From: Pandoraea capi
GTDB lineage: Bacteria; Pseudomonadota; Gammaproteobacteria; Burkholderiales; Burkholderiaceae
Length of the DNA stretch: 64,000 bases
Assembly (NCBI RefSeq): GCF_902459735.1
Contig: NZ_CABPRV010000017.1
Span: 34,928-98,927 of the forward strand
Reading direction: 5' to 3'
Part shown: positions 36,039 to 44,994 of the stretch, piece by piece
Position numbering within the stretch: position 1 is the first letter of the stretch
How the letters are laid out: each line of letters begins with the position of its first letter
Notes under the pieces: model-generated
What the model was told of the DNA's origin: nothing
Databases searched by the model: none
Seen by the model: only the letters and a program-made list of their open reading frames with translations
Position numbers and translations under genes: made by a program

Positions 36039-37307
36039 TCACGCCGGCACGGCGCCAAGACGATGCGCGACGACATCGAGCAGCACTTCGGCGCCGCGCA
36101 CGAGCTGATCGTCGTCGGTATGCTCGCGCGGGTTGTGGCTGATGCCGCCCCGGCTGGGCACAAAGATCATGGCGGCCGGCGCGATGCGCGCGATCATCTG
36201 CGCATCGTGCCCGGCGCCCGACGTCATGCGTTTGTACGAGAGCCCCATGCGCTTGACGCTGGCTTCGATGGCGTCTGCCAGTGCAGCATCGAAGACCACC
36301 GGCTGGAACCGCGCGAAGCGCTCGGTCGAGACACGCACGCCCTCTTCCGCCGCCGTCTTCATCAGGAAATCGGCCAGACGCGCTTCGCTCTCGCTCAGGC
36401 GTTGCTCGTCCGGATCACGCATGTCGACGGTGAATACGGCACGACGCGGAATCACGTTGATGACACCCGGCTCGAACTTGATCGTGCCGACGGTCGCGAG
36501 CGTCGTGCCCGATTCGACGGCGATGCGGCGCAGTTCCGCCACCGTCGCGGCGGCCACGTAGCCCGCATCGTGACGCAGACTCGTCGGCGTCGTGCCCGCA
36601 TGGTTGGCATTGCCCTGCACGGTGATCTGCTGCCACGAAATGCCCTGCAAGTTCTCGACGACGCCGATTTCCAGTCCCTCGGCTTCGAGGATCGGACCTT
36701 GCTCGATGTGCAGTTCGAGGTATTCGTGCGGCACGAGCGTGCCCGGCGCCATGTCACCGGCGTAGCCGATACGCACGAGTTCGTCGCCCAGACGCGCGCC
36801 ATCCGTGCCGATGGCATCGAGCGCTTCCTCCACCGGCAGACCGCCCGCGTGGACCAGCGACCCCATCATGTCGGGGTGAAAGCGTGCGCCTTCCTCGTTG
36901 GTGAACGCCGCCACGGTGATCGGGCGCGAGGGCACGATGCCCGCGTCGCGAAACGCACGGGCGACAGCCAGACCGCCCAGCACACCGTAGCAGCCATCCA
37001 GCGCACCGGCGTTGATGACGGTGTCGATATGCGAGCCCATCATCAACGGACGCGGCATCTGACCCGCTGCGTCCTTCGCGGACGGCAGCGTGCCGAAGAT
37101 GTTGCCGATGCGGTCGATCTGCACGTCGAGATCGAGCTCACGCATCCAGGCGACGACCTGATCGCGGCCGGCCTTTTCGTCGTCGGAAAGGGCGACGCGC
37201 GTGCGTCCGCCCGCGACAGGATCGGCGCCGATGTCACCTAGGTCGCGCAGTTGTTGCAGCAGGACGGGGCCGTTCAGACGGAGGGCGGGGGTTTTCGTGT
37301 CGGACAT
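36039..37307 (-). CDS. Zn-dependent N-carbamoyl-amino-acid / allantoate amidohydrolase family
   Basis: A 422-residue member of the M20 hydantoinase/carbamoylase family (AllC, UAPB, HyuC). The bimetal motifs GSHIDTVINAGALDGCYGVL, AFTNEEGARF and LHIEQGPILE are present, as is GAGHDAQMIAR. It removes a carbamoyl (ureido) group from an amino acid. Which acid is not determinable; the adjacent dpaL suggests carbamoyl-diaminopropionate or a similar amide. The ATG at 37307 starts MSDTKTP. A longer frame to 37367 is an alternative, and no strong ribosome site favours either. Confidence 0.85.
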   Translation of the reverse strand: MSDTKTPALRLNGPVLLQQLRDLGDIGADPVAGGRTRVALSDDEKAGRDQVVAWMRELDLDVQIDRIGNIFGTLPSAKDAAGQMPRPLMMGSHIDTVINAGALDGCYGVLGGLAVARAFRDAGIVPSRPITVAAFTNEEGARFHPDMMGSLVHAGGLPVEEALDAIGTDGARLGDELVRIGYAGDMAPGTLVPHEYLELHIEQGPILEAEGLEIGVVENLQGISWQQITVQGNANHAGTTPTSLRHDAGYVAAATVAELRRIAVESGTTLATVGTIKFEPGVINVIPRRAVFTVDMRDPDEQRLSESEARLADFLMKTAAEEGVRVSTERFARFQPVVFDAALADAIEASVKRMGLSYKRMTSGAGHDAQMIARIAPAAMIFVPSRGGISHNPREHTDDDQLVRGAEVLLDVVAHRLGAVPA

Positions 37308-37507
37308 GAGGCGGTCGGTCGTTCTTGTAGGTATGGGAAAGCGTGAAACGGGAAGCGGGAAGCGCATATCGCAGATATTGCAGGGATGACGCCGGGAGAC
37401 GGCACGTTGCCGCTAGCGGAGTATCATCGGACAGCCTGAATAATATTCCGCGCAGCGCGTACGATTCACGCGTTTTTGCCGTCTCAAGCGAACTTTTATT
37501 GCGCCCC

Positions 37508-37981
37508 ATGAGCCTCGACAGCTACGACATCGCCCTGCTCGCGGCGATTCAGCAAGACGCGACGACGCCCCAGCACGCGCTGGGCGCGCAGGTCAATCTG
37601 TCATCCGCAGCGGTGAACCGGCGGCTGAAGAAGCTCGCCGACGAAGGCGTGACACGCAAGACGGTGTCGCTGGTCGATCCCGAGCGCGTGGGCTATCCGC
37701 TCACGATCATCACGGAAGTCGAAGTCGAGAACGAGCGGCTCGACCTGCTCGACGCCATGAAGCGCAGCTTTCTGGCGTGCCCGCAGGTGCAGCAGTGTTA
37801 CTACGTCGCGGGAGAATGCGACTTCGTCGTGATCATGGTCGTGCAGAACATGGCGCAGTACACGGCGCTCACGCGCACGCTCTTCTTCGAGAGCAACAAC
37901 GTGAAGCGCTTCAAGACGCTGGTCTCGATGAGCAACGTCAAAGTCGGACTGGAAGTGCCGCTGGACGCCGTCGCAGACTGA
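37508..37981 (+). CDS. Lrp/AsnC-family regulator
   Basis: A 157-residue feast/famine regulator. The N-terminal HTH (LDSYDIALLAAIQQDATTP and LSSAAVNRRLKKLADEGV) is followed by a RAM ligand domain (CYYVAGECDFVVIMVVQNM). It is divergent from the carbamoylase-dpaL-M20 cluster across 200 bp and is the likely amino-acid-responsive regulator of it. The ATG at 37508 matches the family start. An upstream in-frame extension (from 37343) overlaps the promoter and is rejected. Confidence 0.9.
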   Translation: MSLDSYDIALLAAIQQDATTPQHALGAQVNLSSAAVNRRLKKLADEGVTRKTVSLVDPERVGYPLTIITEVEVENERLDLLDAMKRSFLACPQVQQCYYVAGECDFVVIMVVQNMAQYTALTRTLFFESNNVKRFKTLVSMSNVKVGLEVPLDAVAD

Positions 37982-38009
37982 GCGTTGCGACGGCGCGGGC
38001 GGATTGGCC

Positions 38010-38465
38010 GACAGGCGGATTGGTGAGAAGAAGTCCCGAGGTGCTGGACGGACGCGCTACGAAGAAGTTGCCCTGCGTGGGCAGCACCTGATCGATGGGC
38101 GGATCGTACTGACGCCCGATCAGCACCGCGCCCCACTCGCGGCTCGTCAGTCCCACATAGGCCTGACGGCCGAACTCGCGCGAGCCTTGCAGCAGGCGTC
38201 CGTTGGTCGAATCGAAGCCGTTCTCCAGCTTGAAGACGGATTGCAGCCCGCCACCGGGATCCTCGGTGCCGGTCAGGCCCCAACGCGTGCCGAGGCCGTT
38301 GCCGGTCACCATCGATATCTGGCTCTGCTTGCCGCCCGCGTGATTCACATATTGCAGGCTGGTGTCGATGATGCCCTACAGCGTCACTGAACTCTGCGCC
38401 ATCGCGACCGACGGCATCGCGCAGACAGCACCCAGCAGCAGACCTGCCGCAATCGGCATCTTCAT
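38010..38465 (-). pseudogene. Porin pseudogene (premature stop, 3' truncated)
   Basis: Remnant of a Burkholderiales porin. A signal peptide (starting MKMPIAAGLLLGAVCAMPSV) leads into SSVTL, then a TAG at 38376-38378 replaces the tyrosine of the conserved first strand, and the frame continues GIIDTSLQYVNHAGG and GREFGRQAYVGLTSREWGAVLIGRQYD. After about 150 residues similarity stops near 38010, where the Lrp gene ends, so well over half of the barrel is missing. It cannot make a functional porin. It is most like the intact porin at 15667-16809. Confidence 0.85.
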
Positions 38466-38580
38466 CGTTATATTTCGCATAACTAATTAAATGAACAACG
38501 GTTGACGAATATTCATTCGTCGACGTGGTGGAGTTTTCGCGTCGGACGACCCGTCGCCCGACGATTCAGCGCATTTACCG

Positions 38581-39273
38581 TTAGCGCTCGGGAGAGATTT
38601 CCTCACGCAGCAGATCGACGTACGCCCGCATCGTGGCCACACGTCGCTCGCCGATGCGCTGCGCCGTGGTGGTCATGAGGCCGTCGGCCAGATGCAGCAG
38701 TTTCGTTTCGAAGTGATCGAGTGCGAAACGACGGTCGTCCAGCTCACGGTGGGCCGCGAACGGATCGACGGGGTCGTACAGTCGCGAACCGTTGCGTCCG
38801 GCCACGTAGAACGTGCGAGCGATGCCGATGGCGCCGATGGCATCGAGGCGGTCGGCGTCGCGCAGCACACAAGCCTCGTGCGAACGCGGGGGAATGCCCG
38901 CCGAGAAGCTGTGCGCTTCGATGACGTGGGCGGTGGCATCGATGCGCGCCGCTTCCCAGCCCATCGTACGCAGCACTTCGCTGGCCTTGCCGGCGGACAG
39001 GCGCGACGCCTGCGAGCGGCGCGGATCGGTCTTCTCCACTGCCACGCAGTCATGCAGCAACGTGGCGACGGCGAGCATCTCCAGATCGAGCCCGGACGCC
39101 TCGGCGGCGATCTCCTTCACCAGTTTCCAGACACGGATCAGATGCGACCAGTCGTGCGAGCCGTCGTCGCTGTCTTGCTGGCTGGCCTGCACGCCCATCG
39201 TGTCGAGTACGGCAGCGATGGTGTCGCCATGCGGATGAAAAGCTTGCAGCAGCGGATTGTCGGAAGGCGTCAT
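38581..39273 (-). CDS. HD-domain phosphohydrolase
   Basis: A 230-residue HD superfamily protein. The ordered metal motifs are DGSHDWSHLIRVW (H...D-x-x-H), LLHDCVA (HD), a later histidine (AHVIEAHSFS) and LRDADRLDAIGAIGI (D). It resembles YedJ-type predicted metal-dependent nucleotide phosphohydrolases. The ATG at 39273 gives the family-typical length. The gene sits within a decayed region and appears intact. The substrate is unknown. Confidence 0.85.
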   Translation of the reverse strand: MTPSDNPLLQAFHPHGDTIAAVLDTMGVQASQQDSDDGSHDWSHLIRVWKLVKEIAAEASGLDLEMLAVATLLHDCVAVEKTDPRRSQASRLSAGKASEVLRTMGWEAARIDATAHVIEAHSFSAGIPPRSHEACVLRDADRLDAIGAIGIARTFYVAGRNGSRLYDPVDPFAAHRELDDRRFALDHFETKLLHLADGLMTTTAQRIGERRVATMRAYVDLLREEISPER

Positions 39274-39278
39274 GAGGG

Positions 39279-39672
39279 TCAGATTTCCAGTGCGCCGGTC
39301 CTGCCGTTCTCGATGACGAAGCGTTTGCTCGTCCGGACGGCGCCACCCGGCTTGTCGGTGAAGTCGATCGTTCGCAGATCGGTCAGAAGTTCGTTGCGCG
39401 TTACGGTGCATCGCATATAGCCGCGCTGCTCGCTCTCGAAATAGTTGACGCGGGATTGTCCGGCATGCCCTGCATCATTGGCCGGGCCAGCGGCTCGGGC
39501 CGCAAGGCGCTGATCGACGTGCCCACGATTGCAGGTAACGATACAGCTCGCCATTGTGACGCATGTCGAAGGGCGTCATCTTCACGGTCGAGGCGACCAC
39601 GTTCCATTGCGCTGTCGTCTTTTGTAGACGGTCGGCCAACCAGAGCTCCTGCCCCTGACCCAGCATCGAGCG
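39279..39672 (-). pseudogene. Remnant of a PhoD-type alkaline phosphatase
   Basis: Three fragments of a PhoD-family phosphodiesterase/alkaline phosphatase in two frames. The piece MLGQGQELWLADRLQKT (to TAQWNVVAS) comes first, then AIVGTSISALRPEP in another frame, then the usual C-terminus NYFESEQRGYMRCTVTRNEL to FVIENGRTGALEI. A large internal part is deleted and at least one frameshift is present; the N-terminal half is lost. It abuts the LacI-type remnant on the other strand at about 39675. Confidence 0.7.
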
Positions 39673-39675
39673 GTC

Positions 39676-39858
39676 GGCGATATCGAGCTGGCGTCGCTGC
39701 TGGAGCCGCCGCTGACGACCGTGGCGATCCCGACGCAGTCGCTCGGCGAGTCCGCCGTCGACATCTTCCTGCGCAAACGCGCCGGACAACCGGCATCGGT
39801 CAGCACCGTGAAAACGCGCCTGATCCTGCGGGAATCGACCGGCCCCTGCCCGGCCTGA
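39676..39858 (+). pseudogene. C-terminal remnant of a LacI/GalR-type regulator
   Basis: About 60 codons in frame reading DIELASLLEPPLTTVAIPTQ, then a region with SAVDIFLRKRAGQPASVSTV, and ending LRESTGPCPA before a TGA at 39856-39858. This is the standard C-terminal end of LacI/GalR sugar-responsive repressors. Everything upstream, including the HTH, is missing. The sequence switches directly to the antisense PhoD remnant, so a rearrangement joined the two. Confidence 0.7.
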
Positions 39859-39892
39859 ATCGCAGGTCGGAAGTCCCCGTGCAAAGCACCCC

Positions 39893-39929
39893 CCCCCCTC
39901 GCACATGAACGTTCGAGGGGGTCTTTCTT
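39893..39929 (+). terminator. Terminator behind the LacI-type remnant
   Basis: Hairpin with arms CCCCCTCG (39894-39901) and CGAGGGGG (39914-39921) followed by TCTTTCTT. The U-run is on the plus strand, so it originally served the regulator remnant. It touches the stop codon of the convergent ABC operon. Confidence 0.7.
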
Positions 39930-40671
39930 ACAGACGCTTCGCCTGGCGAATGCTGCGCAAGAACGCGCGCGTGCGCTCCTGCTGAGGATCGCCGAATATT
40001 TGCTCGGGCGGCCCCTCTTCGCACACTGCGCCGTCGCACAGGAAGCAGACTTTCGACGCCACTTCGCGCGCGAAGCCCATCTCGTGCGTCGCCAGCAGCA
40101 TCGTCATGCCCTCGTGCGCCAGATCGCGCACGATGTTGAGCACTTCCGACACCAGCTCCGGGTCGAGTGCCGACGTGATTTCGTCGAGCAGCAGCACCAT
40201 CGGGTCCATCGCCAGCGCGCGCACAATCGCCACGCGCTGTTGCTGCCCGCCCGACATGCGATCCGGGTACTCATTGGCCTTGTGCGCGAGGCTGAAGCGT
40301 TCGAGCAACGCCATCGCTCGCGCTTCGGCTTCACGCTTCGGTTGCTTGAGCACACGGATCGGCGCCAGCGTCACGTTCTCCAGCACGGTCATGTGCGGGA
40401 AAAGGTTGTAGCCCTGGAAGACGATGCCGATGTCGCGGCGCAGCGAGTTGACGTCCACGCCCGGTCCGGTGATGCGATCGCCGTGCACGAGGATCTCGCC
40501 CGCGTCGATCGATTCCAGTCCGTTGATACAGCGCAACAACGTCGACTTGCCCGAACCGGACGGCCCGATCAGACACACCACCTGATGCTCTTCCACGGTC
40601 ATCGCCAGACCGTTGATGACGGAAACGTCCCCGTACGACTTGGCGATATCGCGAATCTCGATGAATGACAT
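39928..40671 (-). CDS. Amino-acid ABC transporter ATP-binding protein
   Basis: A 247-residue ATPase of the polar amino-acid (GlnQ/HisP) class. Walker A is GPSGSGKSTLLRC, the ABC signature RMSGGQQQRVAIVRAL, Walker B LLLDEITSALDPE and the H-loop LATHEMGFA. GAGGAG precedes the ATG. It is the last gene of a minus-strand group with the permease and binding protein, 13 bp after the permease. Confidence 0.94.
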   Translation of the reverse strand: MSFIEIRDIAKSYGDVSVINGLAMTVEEHQVVCLIGPSGSGKSTLLRCINGLESIDAGEILVHGDRITGPGVDVNSLRRDIGIVFQGYNLFPHMTVLENVTLAPIRVLKQPKREAEARAMALLERFSLAHKANEYPDRMSGGQQQRVAIVRALAMDPMVLLLDEITSALDPELVSEVLNIVRDLAHEGMTMLLATHEMGFAREVASKVCFLCDGAVCEEGPPEQIFGDPQQERTRAFLRSIRQAKRL

Positions 40672-40684
40672 GGTCGTTCGCTCC

Positions 40685-41824
40685 TCAGGCGCCGCCAGCG
40701 CGCATGCGGGCGCGGTCGCGTTTTGCCATCCGTTCCACGAAACGCACCTGCGGAACCGAGATGATGATGAAGAGAATGGCCACGGTGGTCGCTGCCGACA
40801 GGTTGTAGTGGTTCGACGCGATCACCATGGACTGGTTGAACGCATCGATCACCCCGACCACGTTGACCAGCGCCGTGTCCTTCTGCAAGGCGATGAACGC
40901 GTTGAGCAGCGGCGGAATGATCTGCCGGATGCCCTGCGGCAGCACCACGAAGCGCAGCGTCTGCGTGTACGACAGGCCGAGCGAGCGCGCCGCCGCCACC
41001 TGAGACCAGTGCACGCCCTGAATCCCGGCGCGGTAGATCTCTGCGACGTAGGCGCCGACGGTCAGCGTCAGCGCAATCACGACATACGTGGTGAGCGACA
41101 GGTCCTTCAGGATCGGCACGCCGGTGAGCGGCAGACCGAAGCCGACCAGATAGATCACCAGCACGGCGGGCATCGCGCGGAAGATGTCGACGTAGGCCGT
41201 GGCGATGAAGCGCAGCGGCTTGCCGGCATTACCGGGGGCGAACATCGCCAGCGCCACGATCAGGCCCCAGATCAGCACAAAGACTTCCGCGATCAGGAAG
41301 ATCTTCACGTTCACCCAGAAGGCAGTGAGCACGAGCGGGAACGTGTTGACGATCAGCGGCACGAGGAAGAATGTCTTCGCCACCGCCAGATTGTTCGCCA
41401 GCACGAACTGCAACGCGAGCACCACGATCAGTTGCGCGAGCGTGTAACCCAGCGTGATCCAGCTTTGCACGCCCGCCTCCGATCTGGCCACCCGTGCCGC
41501 GACGATGTCGCGACGCGAGGTGGCGCGTCCGAAGTCCCGATAGCGCGCGAAACCACGCGCGAGCGGCATAAGCACGAGCAGCGACGCAAGACCGAGCACG
41601 ACGGTGCCTACGGGCACCCACCAGCCGTTCAACTGGTCGGCGAGCAGCCCATCACGCAGCGCGGCGATCGTGTAGACACTGCTGGCGACGGCAATCGCCG
41701 CCCCCAGCAACGCACACAGGCATAGCACCGTGGGCGCCGACGGCATGCCGCCGATGTTCAGGCGACGCTCCCGGCCCATGCTGCCGAGGATCGCCTCCGG
41801 CGCCTTTTGAGTGGATTGGCTCAT
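40685..41824 (-). CDS. Amino-acid ABC transporter permease
   Basis: A 379-residue permease of the HisM/GlnP type. The EAA loop AAARSLGLSYTQTLRFVVLPQGIRQ contacts the ATPase. At 379 residues it is longer than the usual 220-240 because of an extra N-terminal region with more membrane helices, as in AapM/YhdY-type permeases. Only one permease gene is present, so it probably forms a homodimer. Confidence 0.9.
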   Translation of the reverse strand: MSQSTQKAPEAILGSMGRERRLNIGGMPSAPTVLCLCALLGAAIAVASSVYTIAALRDGLLADQLNGWWVPVGTVVLGLASLLVLMPLARGFARYRDFGRATSRRDIVAARVARSEAGVQSWITLGYTLAQLIVVLALQFVLANNLAVAKTFFLVPLIVNTFPLVLTAFWVNVKIFLIAEVFVLIWGLIVALAMFAPGNAGKPLRFIATAYVDIFRAMPAVLVIYLVGFGLPLTGVPILKDLSLTTYVVIALTLTVGAYVAEIYRAGIQGVHWSQVAAARSLGLSYTQTLRFVVLPQGIRQIIPPLLNAFIALQKDTALVNVVGVIDAFNQSMVIASNHYNLSAATTVAILFIIISVPQVRFVERMAKRDRARMRAGGA

Positions 41825-41837
41825 GGTCGTGGCGACC

Positions 41838-42731
41838 TCACGGCGTCAGGATCGGCAGCTTGGCGGGATCGGCGCCGAGGCTCGGCACGAGATATTGCGT
41901 GGCCAGACGGTCGAACGTGCCGTCCTTCTTCATCTCGGCGATCAGCTTGTTGAACGCGGCGAGGTTCGGCGAGTCCTTGTTGACCAGACCGCCCCACTGC
42001 TCGCTCGTGTCGTAGCGGCCAACGACTTCGAAGCGGCCTTCCGACTTCTTGGCGATGGACAGCACGTTGGGCGTGTCGTACAGCACGGCGTCGACCTGAC
42101 CGGCGGCGAGCGCGGCGTACATGGCGGCGGCATCGGTGTAGACCTTCGGGTGCTCGGCGACCTTCACCTTGTCCGTCAGATACGGCAGGATCGTGGTGCC
42201 TTGTTTCACGCCCAGACGCATCTTCTTGATGCTCTCGCGATCGACCTTCGTCCCCGTCTTCACGAGAATGCCCTGATCCGAGTTGAAGTACGGGTCGGTG
42301 AAGTTCACGACCTTCTTGCGCTCGTCCGTGATGGTGATTTCGCTCAGCGCGATATCGAAGCCCTTTGCCTGCCCCGTCACCACTTGCGCAAACGAGCGAT
42401 TGACGACGATCACGCGATCCAGACCTGCGCGGTAGGCCATGTTCGCGGCCATGCAGTACTCGAAACCGTCCTTGATGGTGTCGGGCGAGTCGCCGTTCCA
42501 CCAGCCCGGGGCCGGCAGCACGGGACGCACCGACAGCGCACCCGGCGTGACCGTTTCGAGCTTGATCGAGCCACGCGTGCCGGTGACCTGGCAGTTGCCG
42601 TAGTCGGGCGCGGCGGCGGCCGTCGTCGACATCGCGCAGAGGCCGCCCAGCATGAGCGGAATGAGCAGCATGCGCAGCGGGGTCGTCTTGCGGGTTGCGC
42701 GTTTCTTGTCTTGCCGTTCGATCGGGTTCAT
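41838..42731 (-). CDS. Periplasmic amino-acid-binding protein (SBP family 3)
   Basis: A 297-residue solute-binding protein. A signal peptide precedes AAAAPDYGNC; the family-3 binding block GFEYCMAANMAYRAGLDRVI and KGFDIALSEITITDERKKVV is present. AAGGAG lies upstream. It feeds the adjacent permease and ATPase. The ligand is probably a polar or modified amino acid; it cannot be named from sequence. Confidence 0.92.
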   Translation of the reverse strand: MNPIERQDKKRATRKTTPLRMLLIPLMLGGLCAMSTTAAAAPDYGNCQVTGTRGSIKLETVTPGALSVRPVLPAPGWWNGDSPDTIKDGFEYCMAANMAYRAGLDRVIVVNRSFAQVVTGQAKGFDIALSEITITDERKKVVNFTDPYFNSDQGILVKTGTKVDRESIKKMRLGVKQGTTILPYLTDKVKVAEHPKVYTDAAAMYAALAAGQVDAVLYDTPNVLSIAKKSEGRFEVVGRYDTSEQWGGLVNKDSPNLAAFNKLIAEMKKDGTFDRLATQYLVPSLGADPAKLPILTP

Positions 42732-42818
42732 GGGGAAGTCTCTCCTTGCGTCTTGAGTGTGGGGTTCGGGGGCGCGAACGTCAGGGTTAGGGTCAGGCGT
42801 CGGGCTCAGGTGGCGAGC

Positions 42819-43907
42819 TCAGGCAGCGGCTGCGGACAAATTGGCAGGCAGTGCGGCCGCCGGTTGTGCAATGCCGCCGTGCGGCTTGCCGGCACCGACA
42901 TCGCCCCATAGCACGGCGTGATCCTCCGGCAGGGCGCGCGAGTTGGGCATCGACAGCCACAGACGCATGAGCATGCGGTCCTGCCCCGTCTTCACGTCGT
43001 CGACGAAGGCGGTGCGGCCGTGGTACACGATGTGATTGTTGAGCAACTGAATGTCGCCCGGCGCGAAGCGCATCTGGAAGCATTCTTCTTCGGCCAGCGC
43101 CATGAGCATCTGAATGGCTTCGTGCTCGGCGTCGCTGAGCTTGCGCACGCCCGGCAGCATCTGCGCGTTCTCAATATAGGTGAGCGAGAAGTGGCTCGTC
43201 AGCTTGCCGTCTCGCACGCCGAAAATGGGCAGGTCGTAGGCGACGTGTTCGCCACCGGCTTCTTCGCCGAAGCGGCTGCGCGGAATCGGCTGGCACAGCA
43301 GTGCGTGCAGGTCCGGACGGCGCTTGAGCATCTCGTTGTAGACGGTGGCGCTGCTGGCCAGCTTGCTCACGCCGCCTTCGGATGCCTGACGCACGCACAG
43401 CAGGCCGACGACATCGCAGCGATCCGTGTGGAAACGCAATTGGCCGGGCGACAGCGTGCGGGCGCCCGACGAGAGGAATGGTTTGCCCGAGCTGTCGACC
43501 GTCGCGCCATAGAGCTTGGCGCCGACGCCCATACCTTCGTCCTTGATCTCGCGCATGACTTCGCCGCGGTAGTTCTGGAACATCGGCGTGCCCAGATGCG
43601 CGCCCAGCGCGTACCACATGCGGCGGAGTTCTTCCGTGTTGTAGCGGCCCACGTCGAGACCGCGAATCTTGACCATGCCCGAGCCGTTTTCGAGTTCTTC
43701 GCGCACATCGTCCAAAAACGCGCCGGCATCGGGCAGCGGGAAGTTCTGACGATTGATGTCGCGCCAGTCGATGTCGCGCGTCAGTGCGATCGCGGCGTCG
43801 ATCTGCGCCAGCACCTGCGCCGGGAACGTCTTGACCCAACGGTCGTTGTTCAGCATTTCGGCACCGCGCCAGACGGCAGCGCCCTGAAGACTCTTGGACT
43901 CGGACAT
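42819..43907 (-). CDS. TauD/TfdA-family Fe(II)/2-oxoglutarate-type dioxygenase
   Basis: A 362-residue protein of the TauD/TfdA family. The metal triad is visible as HTD in RFHTDRCDVVGLL and the distal histidine in NNHIVYHGRTAF, followed by the conserved arginine in MLMRLWLSMP. AGGAGGG precedes the ATG at 43907. It is the first gene of the transporter operon, so it probably hydroxylates or desulfonates the transported compound, for example an amino acid or sulfonate. The substrate is unknown. Confidence 0.88.
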   Translation of the reverse strand: MSESKSLQGAAVWRGAEMLNNDRWVKTFPAQVLAQIDAAIALTRDIDWRDINRQNFPLPDAGAFLDDVREELENGSGMVKIRGLDVGRYNTEELRRMWYALGAHLGTPMFQNYRGEVMREIKDEGMGVGAKLYGATVDSSGKPFLSSGARTLSPGQLRFHTDRCDVVGLLCVRQASEGGVSKLASSATVYNEMLKRRPDLHALLCQPIPRSRFGEEAGGEHVAYDLPIFGVRDGKLTSHFSLTYIENAQMLPGVRKLSDAEHEAIQMLMALAEEECFQMRFAPGDIQLLNNHIVYHGRTAFVDDVKTGQDRMLMRLWLSMPNSRALPEDHAVLWGDVGAGKPHGGIAQPAAALPANLSAAAA

Positions 43908-44298
43908 GAAACCCTCCTGATGGATGTTGATTAGTAGTTCGTCCTGCGTTGTATATACATGTAAATACATTAAACCCAGTTTTTCGATTCCGGCAATCAG
44001 GGGTTGCGTCGGATCAGGGAAAGTCCTAGCCCTGGAAAACAACACAGCGGCGAGGTGTCCTGGGTGTGCTCTACAGCGCAGTGCGGGCGCGCGCAGCGCC
44101 TCGCTGGCAGACGACAGGCGAGACAGATGATGGGCCCGAAGCCCCGCGCGGGACTGCCCGAACAGCCGGGTACGCATGACCCCGGTCACATGGACTATAC
44201 GCGATCAAAAATGAGTCCGTATATTATTTATTATTTTCGTATACGATTTTGGGCGAACGAAAAGCATGAAAAGCGCATAGGAAACGAGGGATGTCGCT
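43908..44298. promoter_or_regulatory. Promoter region between the dioxygenase operon and the GntR gene
   Basis: A 391-bp non-coding region, unusually AT-rich for this chromosome around 43950-43975 (GTATATACATGTAAATACAT) and 44215-44250. A GTATAC palindrome at 44239-44244 inside CGTATACG also occurs upstream of the GntR gene (45067-45072), so both may be binding sites of the GntR protein. The dioxygenase promoter is probably at the 43950 AT-rich block. Confidence 0.45.
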
Positions 44299-44994
44299 CT
44301 AAACCTTCCCGCTCAATCGGAAGAACGCCATCACCTCTCGCTGTGTCTGTTCGAGGTGTTTGCGAAGCAGGCGTACGGCCGTTTTCGTGTCGCCAGCAGC
44401 GCAGGCGCGGTGAATGGCGATGTGTTCGTCAGTCGAGCGCTGGTGATCGTTGACGGCGGACAGATGCGCGCGCAGAAAGCGTCCCATGCGTTCTTGCGCA
44501 GCCTGTGCCGTAGCGACCAGACGCGGGCGATTCGCCGGGGCGTAAAGCGCCTGATGGAACGCCAGGTTAAGATCGCTCCACGACTGCGGCGTATCCGCCT
44601 TCGCATAACGCTTGAGCAACTGTTCGGCCAGCGCCAGATCGCTCGGCGCCATGTTCGGCACCGCCAGTTCCAATGCGCGGCATTCGAGCGCGATGCGCAT
44701 GTCGAGCATCTCGACGCAGTCGTTGACGGTGAGCGGCGAAACGATGGCGCCGGCATTGCGCTTGAGCGATACCCACCCCTCGGATTGCAGACGCATCAAC
44801 GCTTCGCGCACCGGGATCTTGCTCACGCCGATCTGCGCTGCGATGTCGTCCTGACGAATCGGCGCCCCCTCCGGCAACTCGCCCGAGAGGATCTGCCGAC
44901 GAATCGCCTCATAGGCGCGCTCTGCGGTCGAGAGCGATGCGGTATCAGGGCTATCGACGATATCGGCAGTATCGGTGTGGGCGATTCGGGTCAC
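44299..44994 (-). CDS. GntR-family regulator, FCD subfamily
   Basis: A 231-residue GntR/FCD regulator. The winged HTH is at about residues 22-90 (AYEAIRRQILSGELPEGAPI and AAQIGVSKIPVREALMRLQ), followed by the FCD ligand domain (NLAFHQALY, STDEHIAIHRACAAGD). The start is a GTG at 44994 with a weak ribosome site. It lies upstream of the dioxygenase/ABC operon on the same strand and divergent from the PLP desulfhydrase gene; it may control both. Confidence 0.9.
   Translation of the reverse strand: MTRIAHTDTADIVDSPDTASLSTAERAYEAIRRQILSGELPEGAPIRQDDIAAQIGVSKIPVREALMRLQSEGWVSLKRNAGAIVSPLTVNDCVEMLDMRIALECRALELAVPNMAPSDLALAEQLLKRYAKADTPQSWSDLNLAFHQALYAPANRPRLVATAQAAQERMGRFLRAHLSAVNDHQRSTDEHIAIHRACAAGDTKTAVRLLRKHLEQTQREVMAFFRLSGKV

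Noticed and set aside
36039-37307. Allantoate amidohydrolase (purine degradation) as a firm name
   Set aside because: The family motifs fit several carbamoylases, and no allantoinase or ureidoglycolate genes are nearby.
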